DNA of 64,000 nt from assembly GCF_003003005.1 (NCBI RefSeq), contig NZ_PVTR01000007.1, positions 268,937 through 332,936 of the forward strand, given 5' to 3'. A program made the translations under genes and the position numbers. Below are positions 8,388-17,228 of the stretch, one piece after another (within the stretch, counting starts at the first letter, position 1; each line of letters starts with the position of its first letter). This DNA comes from Mongoliibacter ruber (GTDB lineage: Bacteria; Bacteroidota; Bacteroidia; Cytophagales; Cyclobacteriaceae). Below the pieces are notes generated by a model, which was not told the origin of the DNA, made no database searches, and was given only the letters and a program-made list of their open reading frames with translations.

Positions 8388-9848
8388 ATGCTTTCAGCAG
8401 AAATTAAAGATAAATACGAATTAGTAGTAGGGCTTGAAGTCCACGCTCAATTGATCACAAAAAGCAAAATGTATGCGACCGATTCTACGGAATATGGAAG
8501 CTTACCGAATACCCAGGTGTCGGTATTGACGCTAGGCCATCCAGGTACTTTGCCTAAAGTCAACAGAAAGGCTGTGGAATTTGCCATTAAAATGGGTTTA
8601 GCTTGCAATTCAGAAATTACGAGAAAAAACATTTTTGCAAGAAAAAATTACTTTTACCCTGATCTGCCCAAAGGGTATCAGATCACGCAGGACAAAGGGC
8701 CTATCTGTGTAGGTGGTGAAGTGCCAGTCACACTTGCTGATGGTGTCAAAAAATCAATAGCCCTCACAAGAATACATATGGAAGAGGATGCAGGAAAATC
8801 CATGCACCTTGCCGGAGAGGTAGATACCTTGGTGGATTTTAATAGAGCCGGAGTTCCTCTAATTGAAATTGTTTCTGAACCAGACATGAGGTCTTCCGAA
8901 GAAGCTTACGCCTTTCTGGTAGAGGTGAAAAAACTCGTCAGATACCTCGATATCTGTGATGGTAATATGGAAGAAGGCTCACTGAGATGTGATGCTAATA
9001 TTTCAATAAGGCTGAAAGGAGCTGAAGAACTTGGCAAAAAAGTTGAGGTCAAAAACATGAACTCTTTTAGAAACGTATCTAGAGCCATCGAACATGAGTT
9101 TGAAAGACAGATAGATTTGATGGAAAAAGGAGTGGAGATCATATCTGAAACCAGAACCTTTGATGCAACTACGGGCACTACAGCAAGTATGCGTACCAAA
9201 GAAGATTTGAATGATTACAGGTATTTTCCTGAGCCTGACCTTAGCCCTGTGGTAGTCTCAGAGGAATGGTTGGAAAGTATCAAAATAGCCATGCCTTCAT
9301 TGCCAAGGGAGTTGCACCACAAGTTTGTCCATGAATTTGGATTACCAGAGTACGATGCAGGTGTCTTGACGGATAGTAAGGAAATTGCTTTGTTTTTTGA
9401 AACATTGTGTACCCATACCAACAACTATAAAGCAGCTTCCAACTTGATGATGGGGCCTGTGAAATCGTATTTAAATGAATTGACGCTGCATATTGAGGAT
9501 TTTCCAATAAGTCCTGAAAAGCTAGCCTCCTTGATAGCCTTGATAGATGATGGTAAAGTGAGTTTCTCGGTAGCCTCTCAAAAAGTGTATCCGGAGATGC
9601 TTCAAAACAAGGATAAAACTCCTTTAGAAATCGCCCAACAGCTCAACTTGATCCAAGAAAGTGACGAGGGAAGTTTGAAACCTATTGTTGATAGCGTTTT
9701 GGCCGAAAATGAAGCCAAAGTCGCTGAATATAAATCAGGGAAAAAAGGTCTTATGGGAATGTTTATGGGACAAGTAATGAAAAAGTCCCAAGGAAAGGCA
9801 GATCCTAAAGTAGCTACTAAATTATTGTCGGAAATATTAGATAATTGA
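8388..9848 (+). CDS. gatB: Aspartyl/glutamyl-tRNA(Asn/Gln) amidotransferase subunit B
   Basis: A 486-residue GatB. The N-terminal catalytic cradle begins KYELVVGLEVHAQL and includes the hallmark segments GHPGTLPKVNRKAVE, FARKNYFYPDLPKGYQI and NRAGVPLIEIVSEPD. The C-terminal YqeY-like tail domain ends QGKADPKVATKLLSEIL. With GatA and GatC, which are not in this window, it converts Glu-tRNA-Gln (and possibly Asp-tRNA-Asn) to the amidated form. Length and motifs are typical. It lies 83 nt after alaS and 5 nt before the TlpA-like gene. Confidence 0.98.
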   Translation: MLSAEIKDKYELVVGLEVHAQLITKSKMYATDSTEYGSLPNTQVSVLTLGHPGTLPKVNRKAVEFAIKMGLACNSEITRKNIFARKNYFYPDLPKGYQITQDKGPICVGGEVPVTLADGVKKSIALTRIHMEEDAGKSMHLAGEVDTLVDFNRAGVPLIEIVSEPDMRSSEEAYAFLVEVKKLVRYLDICDGNMEEGSLRCDANISIRLKGAEELGKKVEVKNMNSFRNVSRAIEHEFERQIDLMEKGVEIISETRTFDATTGTTASMRTKEDLNDYRYFPEPDLSPVVVSEEWLESIKIAMPSLPRELHHKFVHEFGLPEYDAGVLTDSKEIALFFETLCTHTNNYKAASNLMMGPVKSYLNELTLHIEDFPISPEKLASLIALIDDGKVSFSVASQKVYPEMLQNKDKTPLEIAQQLNLIQESDEGSLKPIVDSVLAENEAKVAEYKSGKKGLMGMFMGQVMKKSQGKADPKVATKLLSEILDN

Positions 9849-9853
9849 TTTTT

Positions 9854-10972
9854 ATGAAGAAGATTAAAAATTTTATGATGCTTTTGCTTGGCATATCATT
9901 TCTCTTGGCTTGTGGGGAAAGTGATACAAGAGAGTTTGATGGAACTGTTAAAATATCAGGTAAGCTCGAAAATGTACCTCAAGGCCAATTAGTGTTATCA
10001 TACATCAATGAAGATACACCAGAACAAGTAGCAGAAATACCTGTCAACAACACAGGAAAATTTGAATATGAGCTCAAATTAGAGGGACCAGGTTTTTATT
10101 TGCTCAACCTTATGGGCAGTAAAGAGGTGAAATTGGCACTTTATGATCAAGATGCCCAGATTACCTACAATTTTGCAGATGATACAAGTCTTGAGATAAG
10201 TGGTTCAGAAGATTCCCAGTATGTACAGCAAATCAATGATTTGATGGCAGAATATCAAGGTACTATCAATTACCTTAATGGTGTGTACATGGAAGCGATG
10301 AAAGCCAGAGATCAGGAAAAAGTTAAGCAGATTCAGCAAGATGCCATGGAATTGGAGCAAAATCATGCAGAGAAGGTAAAAGAACTTGTAAGAGGAATGA
10401 ATGGTAGTTTTGCAGCTTTACAGTCATTTGCTATGATCAACCCAAAATCAGATTTTGAGTTTCTTGATGAGACGGTTTCAAAAATGGCCGAAAAATATCC
10501 GAATTTCCAACAAGTTCAAACACTTTCAAATCAATTGGAAGAGATGAGAGTCTTAGCAGTCGGGCAGCCGGCTCCTGAAATTTCACTGCCCAACCCTGAT
10601 GGAGATGTGGTCAACTTGTCTGATTTAAAAGGAAAGTATGTTTTGATTGACTTCTGGGCTGCTTGGTGTAGACCATGTAGAGAAGAAAATCCAAATGTTG
10701 TAAGGCTTTACAACGAATACAAAGATCAAGGCTTTGAAGTTTTTGGAGTTTCCTTGGATAGAACTAAAGAAGCATGGGTAAAAGCTATAGCAGATGACAA
10801 CCTTACTTGGACTCACGTGTCCGATCTTCAATATTTCAATTCAGAGGCAGCTTCGATCTATCAAATTAATGCAATACCAGCAACGTATATGCTTGATCCT
10901 GAAGGTAAAATTATAGCAAAGGACCTTAGAGGACAGTCTTTGGAAAATAAATTAAAAGAGATATTTAATTAA
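9854..10972 (+). CDS. TlpA-like thioredoxin-fold lipoprotein with DUF4369 domain
   Basis: A 372-residue lipoprotein. The signal peptide ends in a lipobox LLAC (C20). Residues about 30-125 form a beta-rich DUF4369-like domain, then a helical stretch (about 125-225), then a TlpA/AhpC-type thioredoxin domain with the redox motif WCRPC in LIDFWAAWCRPCREENP and the cis-proline in INAIPATYM. Such proteins are common in Bacteroidota and reduce or isomerise periplasmic disulfides, for example in cytochrome c maturation or as part of peptide/surface lipoprotein systems. The ATG at 9854 fits the signal peptide better than the in-frame TTG at 9845. It starts 5 nt after gatB, so translation is likely coupled. 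Confidence 0.9.
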   Translation: MKKIKNFMMLLLGISFLLACGESDTREFDGTVKISGKLENVPQGQLVLSYINEDTPEQVAEIPVNNTGKFEYELKLEGPGFYLLNLMGSKEVKLALYDQDAQITYNFADDTSLEISGSEDSQYVQQINDLMAEYQGTINYLNGVYMEAMKARDQEKVKQIQQDAMELEQNHAEKVKELVRGMNGSFAALQSFAMINPKSDFEFLDETVSKMAEKYPNFQQVQTLSNQLEEMRVLAVGQPAPEISLPNPDGDVVNLSDLKGKYVLIDFWAAWCRPCREENPNVVRLYNEYKDQGFEVFGVSLDRTKEAWVKAIADDNLTWTHVSDLQYFNSEAASIYQINAIPATYMLDPEGKIIAKDLRGQSLENKLKEIFN

Positions 10973-11086
10973 TAAAATGCTGCTCAAAAAGCAGTATTGA
11001 CCCGAATTTCATCAAGACTTTCTCAAATGAAAAAATAAATTTAATTTCCTTGAATTTCCATTGTGAAAATAACAGGAATTTTCATT

Positions 11087-11094
11087 TACATTTG
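11087..11094 (+). promoter_or_regulatory. Promoter -7 element (TACATTTG) for the exported LRR operon
   Basis: TACATTTG matches TAnnTTTG exactly. A TTG at 11061-11063 lies 23 nt upstream, slightly wider than the usual -33 spacing. The likely 5' leader to the first ATG at 11246 is about 145 nt, long enough to hold control elements, though I see no clear fold in it. Nothing else lies in the interval 10973-11245. Confidence 0.6.
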
Positions 11095-11245
11095 CGCCGT
11101 TGGTCGAGGAAAAAAAACGAAATAGCTTATTGTAAGTTAAAGAAATTAAAAATCCTTAATTGATCCAGTAAAACAGATTCTATGGAATGCTTTTTGCTTT
11201 TTGTGGAATCGATCAGCAAAAACAATAAAACAACAAGATCAAAAA

Positions 11246-11716
11246 ATGAAAAAAAGAACAATCAAATCACCCCTGAGCAAGTTGTTGACATTAGCCTTGT
11301 TCTGCATGTTAGCAATGGGAGCTTGTAAAAGCAAAAAGAAAGTTGTAGCCGCGCCAGAACCTGCACCGGTTGAAGAGCCAGCTCCAGCGCCTGCACCGGA
11401 ACAGCCACAACCTTCTGCGGAAGAGGTAGCTGTTGGTAAATTGGAAAACTATTTTAACAGCGTTTCTAATTCATCTAACGTAGATGCGGCAAACAGAACA
11501 ATTTCAGAAGCAATGGGAATGTTTTCGAACCAAGAAACTCCGGTTTTGATTGTCATTCATGAAGAGAATGGAATTAAGGATTATGATGAACCAACAACCA
11601 TCGCCAAATACCTTAATTATTTGAAAGACACTAAGAAAAATTTAAATTTCATCTCTGACATCAGACTTGACAACAACGGTAGGGTCTCTGAGCTTGAACT
11701 TCGTAGAAAAAAATAA
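11246..11716 (+). CDS. Exported lipoprotein with Pro/Ala/Glu linker (operon gene 1)
   Basis: A 156-residue lipoprotein of unknown function. The signal peptide ends in a lipobox MGAC (C27), followed by a basic KSKKKVV patch and a Pro/Ala/Glu-rich linker (about residues 36-60). The C-terminal domain (about 65-156) begins VGKLENYFNSVSNSSNVDAA and reads like the start of the domain seen in the second and fourth genes of this operon (aromatic helix, S/GSxxT-like turn, long helix ending in a Met/Leu-Phe pair). It is probably anchored in the outer or inner membrane by its lipid. I took ATG 11246 because the upstream in-frame TTG has no signal sequence. It is the first gene behind the promoter at 11087-11094 and lies 19 nt before the next gene. 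Confidence 0.82.
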   Translation: MKKRTIKSPLSKLLTLALFCMLAMGACKSKKKVVAAPEPAPVEEPAPAPAPEQPQPSAEEVAVGKLENYFNSVSNSSNVDAANRTISEAMGMFSNQETPVLIVIHEENGIKDYDEPTTIAKYLNYLKDTKKNLNFISDIRLDNNGRVSELELRRKK

Positions 11717-11735
11717 TTCTGAAATAAAAATCACC

Positions 11736-12314
11736 ATGAAAAAATATATCCAGTTATTCCTGTTGTTGTTTTTTGCAACTACAGTTGTATCCGTAGCCCA
11801 GTCAGACAACATCAGTCCAGCAAGAAAGCAAGCGATTGATTCTTTAGCTTTGGAAAAAGTAAAAGATTTGTCAAAATACATTTCTATCATTGGAAGTAAA
11901 GAAACTCAGTTTTCTGAAGCAAACAGAGTAATGGACAGAGCTGAAGAGCTTTTTGCTCCTGATGCTGAAATGGGTGTTTCTTCGTTGAGCAGAAGAGAAA
12001 TCGCTTACTACAAAGTAAGAAGATACTTCGAAAGATTGATGGCGCTTAACTATGATAGAGTAAACATTACTTGGTATGATATCCACTACATTTCAGATCT
12101 TGAAAGACAGCCTGATGGAAAATATGTAGGTGTTGTTACTGTGTATCAAAGATTTGAAGGTACTTCTTTAGAAAGTGGCTTGAACTACAGAGATACCACC
12201 AAAAAAGATATCACCATTTATGTAGAGAAAAAACAAACTCAGATCGCAGGTAGAACTATTGAGTTCTGGGATGTGATGCTTGGTGATATTAGAGTGACCG
12301 AAACCTCAGCATGA
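11736..12314 (+). CDS. Secreted protein of unknown function (operon gene 2)
   Basis: A 192-residue exported protein. A signal peptide (about 1-21, ending VVSVAQ) precedes a single domain: an aromatic helix LSKYISIIGSKET, a helix ending AEELF, a region of long strands and the segment KKDITIYVEKKQTQIAGRTIEFW. The alternation of one long helix pair and curved strands is what an NTF2/SnoaL-like fold would give, but that is inference. By eye it aligns with residues about 35-185 of the LRR protein two genes downstream, including the GSK(E/D)T motif. Its last four bases overlap the next start (ATGA), so translation is coupled. Confidence 0.8.
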   Translation: MKKYIQLFLLLFFATTVVSVAQSDNISPARKQAIDSLALEKVKDLSKYISIIGSKETQFSEANRVMDRAEELFAPDAEMGVSSLSRREIAYYKVRRYFERLMALNYDRVNITWYDIHYISDLERQPDGKYVGVVTVYQRFEGTSLESGLNYRDTTKKDITIYVEKKQTQIAGRTIEFWDVMLGDIRVTETSA

Positions 12315-13150
12315 GAAAATTAATCCTACTAGTTTTAGTAACAATATTATCCTTAGAGTTGGCACCGGGGCAAGGCTTATACAGCCCCGGCCAACCAAAG
12401 GATGACGGAAGGTTTGCAGCTTCCACCAAACAAGTAAATCAATTTTTTAGGCGTTTTAACGCTGAAGAATCTGTCGAAGGGGATAAGCGCTATTACGAAG
12501 GTGACCCATTATACAGAGACCGAGAACTGAGAGGGAAATTCATTAGCATTCTGTTTGATAATGAGACATCTTCGGTAGACTCTGAGACCAAAAAACAGTT
12601 TCTAAATGAAATCCTCTCTGAAAATTATCCTCAGTATATACATTTCCATAGGGAAGACTGGTTTGCAGAAGTAAGTGCTATTTTCACCTACAAGGGTAAG
12701 AGAGAAGACGTAACTTTATTTTTGAAAATACAACCTGAAGGTTTAGGCTATGAATGGGTAATTGACAAAGTGGTATTTGAGCCATTTAAAGATATTTTCA
12801 AAAAGCCTGAAGGTGATTCCAAGGGGTTTTTACATCCATTAAGCCACGAACTAGGTTTTATGAACCTTAGGAAGGCTTTTCAAGACTCTGATACCCCTGA
12901 AGCTTATACTCCAAAAGAATACTCTCCTGACTATTTAACGCTTTTTTTATACGAAATGAAAAAAGGTAGCATCAAATTTGAAACAATCAATGATGTGAAG
13001 TTTCATTTCTTCCAGATTAATAACTGGTATTTTGAATTGAATCAATTCAACAGACCAGGGTTCAATACAGGTTGGCTAATCGGTAATTTGGTTAGATTGA
13101 AACCTGGCGACAAAGAATCTATACTCAGATACATCTATGACCAGAAATAG
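12311..13150 (+). CDS. Secreted protein of unknown function (operon gene 3)
   Basis: A 279-residue exported protein with a signal peptide (about 1-20, ending LAPGQ). The N-terminal half (about 35-160) has the motif VNQFFRRFNAEESVEG and then DRELRGKFISILFDNET, followed by amphipathic strands ending VIDKVVFEPF. The C-terminal half (about 170-279) contains HPLSHELGFMNLRKAF and FHFFQINNWYFELNQFNR, which look like a second helix-strand unit. I do not recognise the family. It starts inside the last codons of gene 2 and overlaps gene 4 by 14 nt, so the products are probably made in fixed ratio and act together at the cell envelope. Confidence 0.8.
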   Translation: MRKLILLVLVTILSLELAPGQGLYSPGQPKDDGRFAASTKQVNQFFRRFNAEESVEGDKRYYEGDPLYRDRELRGKFISILFDNETSSVDSETKKQFLNEILSENYPQYIHFHREDWFAEVSAIFTYKGKREDVTLFLKIQPEGLGYEWVIDKVVFEPFKDIFKKPEGDSKGFLHPLSHELGFMNLRKAFQDSDTPEAYTPKEYSPDYLTLFLYEMKKGSIKFETINDVKFHFFQINNWYFELNQFNRPGFNTGWLIGNLVRLKPGDKESILRYIYDQK

Positions 13151-15590
13151 TCCTCTGTTCCTGTTTTTAATAATTTTTCTTGGCAGTTCTACCTTTGCAC
13201 TGAGCCAAGATATTGCCGGCTACAACAAATCGGAGATCAAAGATCTTGGCCAGAAAGTTGAAGATCAGGTTAAATTCTTAGAATATTTTCTAAATACTGT
13301 TGGTAGTAAAGATACACCTGCGCGAGATAAAGATGTAGTCATTAGAGAAAGCTACATGAAAATTTTTCGTGACAGTAAAGTACAGGTAGAGGACGACTTA
13401 TTGTTGGATAGAAAAGTTATTACCAATAAAGACATCACTGCTTATCTTAAGGATATTGAGTTTTTTTTCAAGGATGCAAGTTTCAAATTTAAAATTAGAG
13501 AGGTAAAGCCATTCGAAAGAGATAATGGTGAGCTGTCATTTTTAGTTTCAATGGACAGAACCATTGATGCGATAGGACTCAACAAAGAAAAAATATCGAA
13601 TACAAAGCAAAGGTTTATTGAAGTAAATGTTGACCAAAAAACCAATGAACTCAAAATAGCGAGCATGTATACCACCAAGCTTAGCCGTGATGAGGAACTG
13701 GAAGAATGGTGGGGAACACTATCATTTACTTGGGAGTATTATTTCAGATCTAAAATCGGTTTGAGTGAAGAGGACTCGATTACATTGGATCACTTGTACA
13801 AAATCAGCTCGATTGACAGCATCAATATGTCAGGAAACCAATATGTGATTGATTTAGAACCTATTCATGCATTAAGGGACCTCAAATACATAGATATTAG
13901 CAATACTAGAATTACAGAGCTTAATCCAATCAGTAATGTTACATTTTTATCTTACCTAAATATAGCCAATACAGCTACGGAAGATATTCAGTTTATCAAA
14001 TATTCAGATAAGCTAACTGTATTGGATATCTCAGGTACGCAGATTCAAGATCTTAGTGAACTAGGGAACCTTAAGCAGCTTCACACACTTAGGGCAGTCA
14101 AAACTCCAATTATGAGTTTTGGTGTTTTAAATTCCTTTGAAGCATTGAGGTATTTGGATTTAAGTGAAAGTGGATTCAATAACGTTGAAAATATCAATGA
14201 ATTGATAGACCTGAAATACTTGGATATCAGCGGTAACTACCTGATTAATTTTGAAATGTTAAGTCAATTGGAGAACCTTGAGGAATTGAACCTTAAAGAA
14301 ACCAACATAGCTGACCTTAGCCCGCTGACTAATTTGAAGAAATTGAAAGTCATCAATATCAACCAAACTGAAGTGTCTGATATCACACCTTTAAATGATA
14401 ATCCTGCTCTTCAAAGGGTTTATGCAGATAGGACTAGAATATCTGAAAACAGTGCTGATATTTTCTCAAGAAGAAACAGAAGGGTACTTCTGATGCATCA
14501 TGTCGAAAACCTTCAAATCTGGTGGGAATCCTTATCGGAGGCATGGAAGGCTGTTCTTCGTGAAATCAATCCTGAATTACATAGTGAAACGCCAACTGTG
14601 GAGAATTTGACCTTCACTGTGGGAATGGACTCCTTAGATCTTTCAGGTTCTGATATTAAAACTCTAGGTCCTGTATTGAAATTCAGGAAGATCAACCATC
14701 TCAACTTTGACAATACAGGCGTTCAAGATTTGACACCTTTGGCTGATATCAAAACACTCAACAGTATTTCAGGGAAAAACACACAAATAAAGACACTTGA
14801 ACCTCTTTCTAATTTAAGTGATTTACAATACCTGAACTTCGAAAATACAGATGTAAATTCTCTTGTTGCTATTCACAGTTTGGATAAACTTGAATATTTG
14901 AATCTAGACGGAACAGCTATAGAAGAACAAGAAATTCCAGATGTTCTTGAAAAGAAACCTGATTTACATTTAATCTACAGGACTTCCATTTTAACTGATT
15001 GGTGGGGAAATTTGGAAGATCGTTGGAAGTCAGTACTTCAGTCTTACTTTAAGGCTTCTGAGGAGCCTGATACTGAGACTTTGCATGTTTGGACCTCTAG
15101 TCCTACCTTTTCGATAGAACGTGAGTCAATATCAACCCTTAGGCCAATTTTGATATTTATCAATTTGCGAGAGCTCAATATCTTCAATGTACCATTGACT
15201 GATTTCTCGCCTTTATCCGAATTGCCTCTTTTGACAAACCTATCAGTTACACAATCTCCGCTTACGGACCTATCGGTTTTGAGACCTCTTGAAAAATTGA
15301 AAGTACTTGACCTCAGCAGCACAGGTGTTGATGACTTGAGACCAATATCAAATTTACAAGGAATAGAAGAATTGATCCTTTCCGGCACCAATATCAAAGT
15401 GCTTAGAGGACTCGAAAGCTTTGAGAATTTACGGGTTTTGGATATTGGAAATACCAATGTGCGTTCACTGAAGCAGGTACAAAACTTGGGAAGTCTTGAG
15501 AAATTAACTTGTTTCAACACAAGAATTAATAGAAGAACCGTTGATAATTTTAGGAGACAAAATCCTGATTGTGATGTGCTCTATTATTAG
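13137..15590 (+). CDS. Large secreted leucine-rich-repeat protein (operon gene 4)
   Basis: An 817-residue exported protein. A signal peptide (about 1-23) is followed by a domain (about 35-185) resembling operon gene 2, with GSKDT at 56-60. The rest is three blocks of leucine-rich repeats of 22-23 residues with consensus LxxLxxLxxLxISxTxIxDLxPL, as in the internalin/SDS22-type class. Each block opens with a Trp-Trp cap, WW(G/E)xLxxxWxxxL, at residues 191, 462 and 622. The final repeat ends NRRTVDNFRRQNPDCDVLYY. LRR proteins usually bind other proteins. There is no anchor or obvious T9SS tail, so it may stay in the periplasm or bind its lipoprotein partner. It overlaps gene 3 by 14 nt. Confidence 0.9.
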   Translation: MTRNSPLFLFLIIFLGSSTFALSQDIAGYNKSEIKDLGQKVEDQVKFLEYFLNTVGSKDTPARDKDVVIRESYMKIFRDSKVQVEDDLLLDRKVITNKDITAYLKDIEFFFKDASFKFKIREVKPFERDNGELSFLVSMDRTIDAIGLNKEKISNTKQRFIEVNVDQKTNELKIASMYTTKLSRDEELEEWWGTLSFTWEYYFRSKIGLSEEDSITLDHLYKISSIDSINMSGNQYVIDLEPIHALRDLKYIDISNTRITELNPISNVTFLSYLNIANTATEDIQFIKYSDKLTVLDISGTQIQDLSELGNLKQLHTLRAVKTPIMSFGVLNSFEALRYLDLSESGFNNVENINELIDLKYLDISGNYLINFEMLSQLENLEELNLKETNIADLSPLTNLKKLKVININQTEVSDITPLNDNPALQRVYADRTRISENSADIFSRRNRRVLLMHHVENLQIWWESLSEAWKAVLREINPELHSETPTVENLTFTVGMDSLDLSGSDIKTLGPVLKFRKINHLNFDNTGVQDLTPLADIKTLNSISGKNTQIKTLEPLSNLSDLQYLNFENTDVNSLVAIHSLDKLEYLNLDGTAIEEQEIPDVLEKKPDLHLIYRTSILTDWWGNLEDRWKSVLQSYFKASEEPDTETLHVWTSSPTFSIERESISTLRPILIFINLRELNIFNVPLTDFSPLSELPLLTNLSVTQSPLTDLSVLRPLEKLKVLDLSSTGVDDLRPISNLQGIEELILSGTNIKVLRGLESFENLRVLDIGNTNVRSLKQVQNLGSLEKLTCFNTRINRRTVDNFRRQNPDCDVLYY

Positions 15591-15870
15591 AAGCTAGAGA
15601 TTTGAAGTTAGAAACGGGAGAAGCCAAAGATTTTGTTTTTTTGGAACCTCGAAGTCACCAAGAAAAAGCAATAAGTATTTTTGTTTAAAAATTCCCTAGA
15701 TATATAGGAATGAATAAAAATATTGATTCTTCGATAAATTAAGTTTTCGGACTTCTGTTGGTATGAAAGAAAGCTTTGAGATAGGAGCAACTTTAAAATA
15801 TAGAAGCTAATCTAGGTGTCTCAGTATCAAAGCAAGGAGTGGAACTGATTCCTTTGTAATCTGCATTCTT

Positions 15871-16893
15871 CTATTTTTTGAATACCTGTTCAAGACTCAT
15901 TCTTAGTATTTCTCCCATATTATTGCATTTCAGGAATTGTTCGTTGCTATAATGTTTGGCAAGATCTTTTTTAAGGCTATCTATGTTTTCAGGAACAGAA
16001 ATGATATCCCTCTCCATACTTTCCAGTATATCTTCGATTTCGGTAGGGGAACTTTTTAATCTATTGGCAATCAGAGCCCGTTCCTCTCTTTGGTATTGCA
16101 ACATAGATTCTGGAGTAATATGTGTTATTCCCAGTTGAATAAGCGCATTATTTTGTTTGAAATACTGAGGTAGGTAAATAGACTTTTTACCTTCATATGA
16201 CTGTTGGTCAAAATCTATAGCACGGATCCGGTAATGCGTTTCCTCAAAATCAGGTGTCACATCAATGACAAAATTAGATGAATGCATGTCACCTAAAAGC
16301 CTCACAAAACACCTTTCGTTGAATTTCACAAATTCCTTTGCCAATCGAATAGGATTTAGTAGAGGGTCATTGATTTGATTCCGCATAAACTGTTCCCCTG
16401 GTATTCCGGCAATATGTTCTTCTATCAAGGTATTTTCATGTACCAGGTAGCTGATCCTATTGGGAGACAACAAATGCTCCAACTCTAAGCCATAAACGCG
16501 GGAGGCATCAGCATTTTTAACATAGAAATAATCAAAGTTATCATTGATTCTATTGACTATCCTGACCCTGAAGGGTTGGGTATTTCCATACGTACAAATA
16601 TCTATTCTGTCGATATAAAGGTGCTTCATGACCGACATATCACCTTCAGCCTTCAATAAGGCATAGATATTTTTTACGTTATAGTGTATTTCCTCTCTGT
16701 CTGATTCCGAAAAGAAAACCGACTCCCAAAGGGTGTCATTTCCTTTGAAATCATACAACGGAATAGAGCTGCTATACCGGACCAAGTCACTGTAGTGGAT
16801 TGGAAAACCGACTTCACGGCTATATTTACGCAGAAACTTTCTCAGTTCTGTGCTGATAGGATAAATTATCTTTTTCTTGCTTATCAGTGCCAT
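15871..16893 (-). CDS. Conserved protein with kinase-fold-like motifs
   Basis: A 340-residue cytoplasmic protein with no signal peptide. The segment LLGDMHSSNFVID (D202, H204, N207) resembles the catalytic loop of aminoglycoside phosphotransferase and ABC1-type kinases (GDxHxxN), and IRAIDFDQ (D227) about 20 residues later fits the metal-binding DFG-like position. A hinge-like segment ENTLIEEHIAGIPG lies about 45 residues before. A clear glycine-rich ATP loop is not visible; residues 95-135 are beta-rich and could hold a divergent one. It may phosphorylate a small molecule or protein, or be a pseudokinase. It is the last of three minus-strand genes, 10 nt after the DUF3817 gene. Confidence 0.7.
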   Translation of the reverse strand: MALISKKKIIYPISTELRKFLRKYSREVGFPIHYSDLVRYSSSIPLYDFKGNDTLWESVFFSESDREEIHYNVKNIYALLKAEGDMSVMKHLYIDRIDICTYGNTQPFRVRIVNRINDNFDYFYVKNADASRVYGLELEHLLSPNRISYLVHENTLIEEHIAGIPGEQFMRNQINDPLLNPIRLAKEFVKFNERCFVRLLGDMHSSNFVIDVTPDFEETHYRIRAIDFDQQSYEGKKSIYLPQYFKQNNALIQLGITHITPESMLQYQREERALIANRLKSSPTEIEDILESMERDIISVPENIDSLKKDLAKHYSNEQFLKCNNMGEILRMSLEQVFKK

Positions 16894-16903
16894 CTTAAAA
16901 AAA

Positions 16904-17227
16904 TTATGATGCTGCCAAATTCTTTTCTTTTTTGGTTAGATAACGGTCAAAAATAAATGGACCAAAAGGTAAAACAGAAGCGATCAATGCAAATAACGTT
17001 TTTGTGAAGTCCCAACCTACTTTTCTAGCCGTTGGGAAAACCATATAGATGTAAATGACAAATAAGACCCCGTGGGCCCAGCCTACATAAGTTACAGCTA
17101 ATGGCATATCCAACATATATTTTAAGGGCATTGCGATAAACAACAACAATAAAAAAGAGATACCCTCAATGATACTTATAACCTTAAATCTTTTTAGCCA
17201 TTTGGCCTTTTCCGCTTCTTTACTCAT
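16904..17227 (-). CDS. DUF3817 family integral membrane protein
   Basis: A 107-residue protein with about three membrane helices. The sequence FKVISIIEGISFLLLLFIAM, then PLAVTYVGWAHGVLFVIYIY, is characteristic of the DUF3817 (YdzA-like) family, which has a conserved E-G-x-S and W-x-H-G. Function is unknown. It lies between the unknown 178-aa protein (1 nt gap upstream) and the kinase-like protein (10 nt gap downstream), forming a tight three-gene operon. The H in the second helix pair might bind a ligand or metal, but there is no direct evidence. Confidence 0.87.
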   Translation of the reverse strand: MSKEAEKAKWLKRFKVISIIEGISFLLLLFIAMPLKYMLDMPLAVTYVGWAHGVLFVIYIYMVFPTARKVGWDFTKTLFALIASVLPFGPFIFDRYLTKKEKNLAAS

Positions 17228-17228
17228 G

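Noticed and set aside
10975..11005. Possible terminator after the TlpA-like gene (GCTGCT...AGCAG).
   Set aside because: The stem is only about five clean base pairs with no T run, so I do not call it.
15044..15520. A 158-codon antisense frame inside the LRR gene.
   Set aside because: The repeat structure on the plus strand explains the open antisense frame; the antisense translation is Ser/Arg-rich with no motif.
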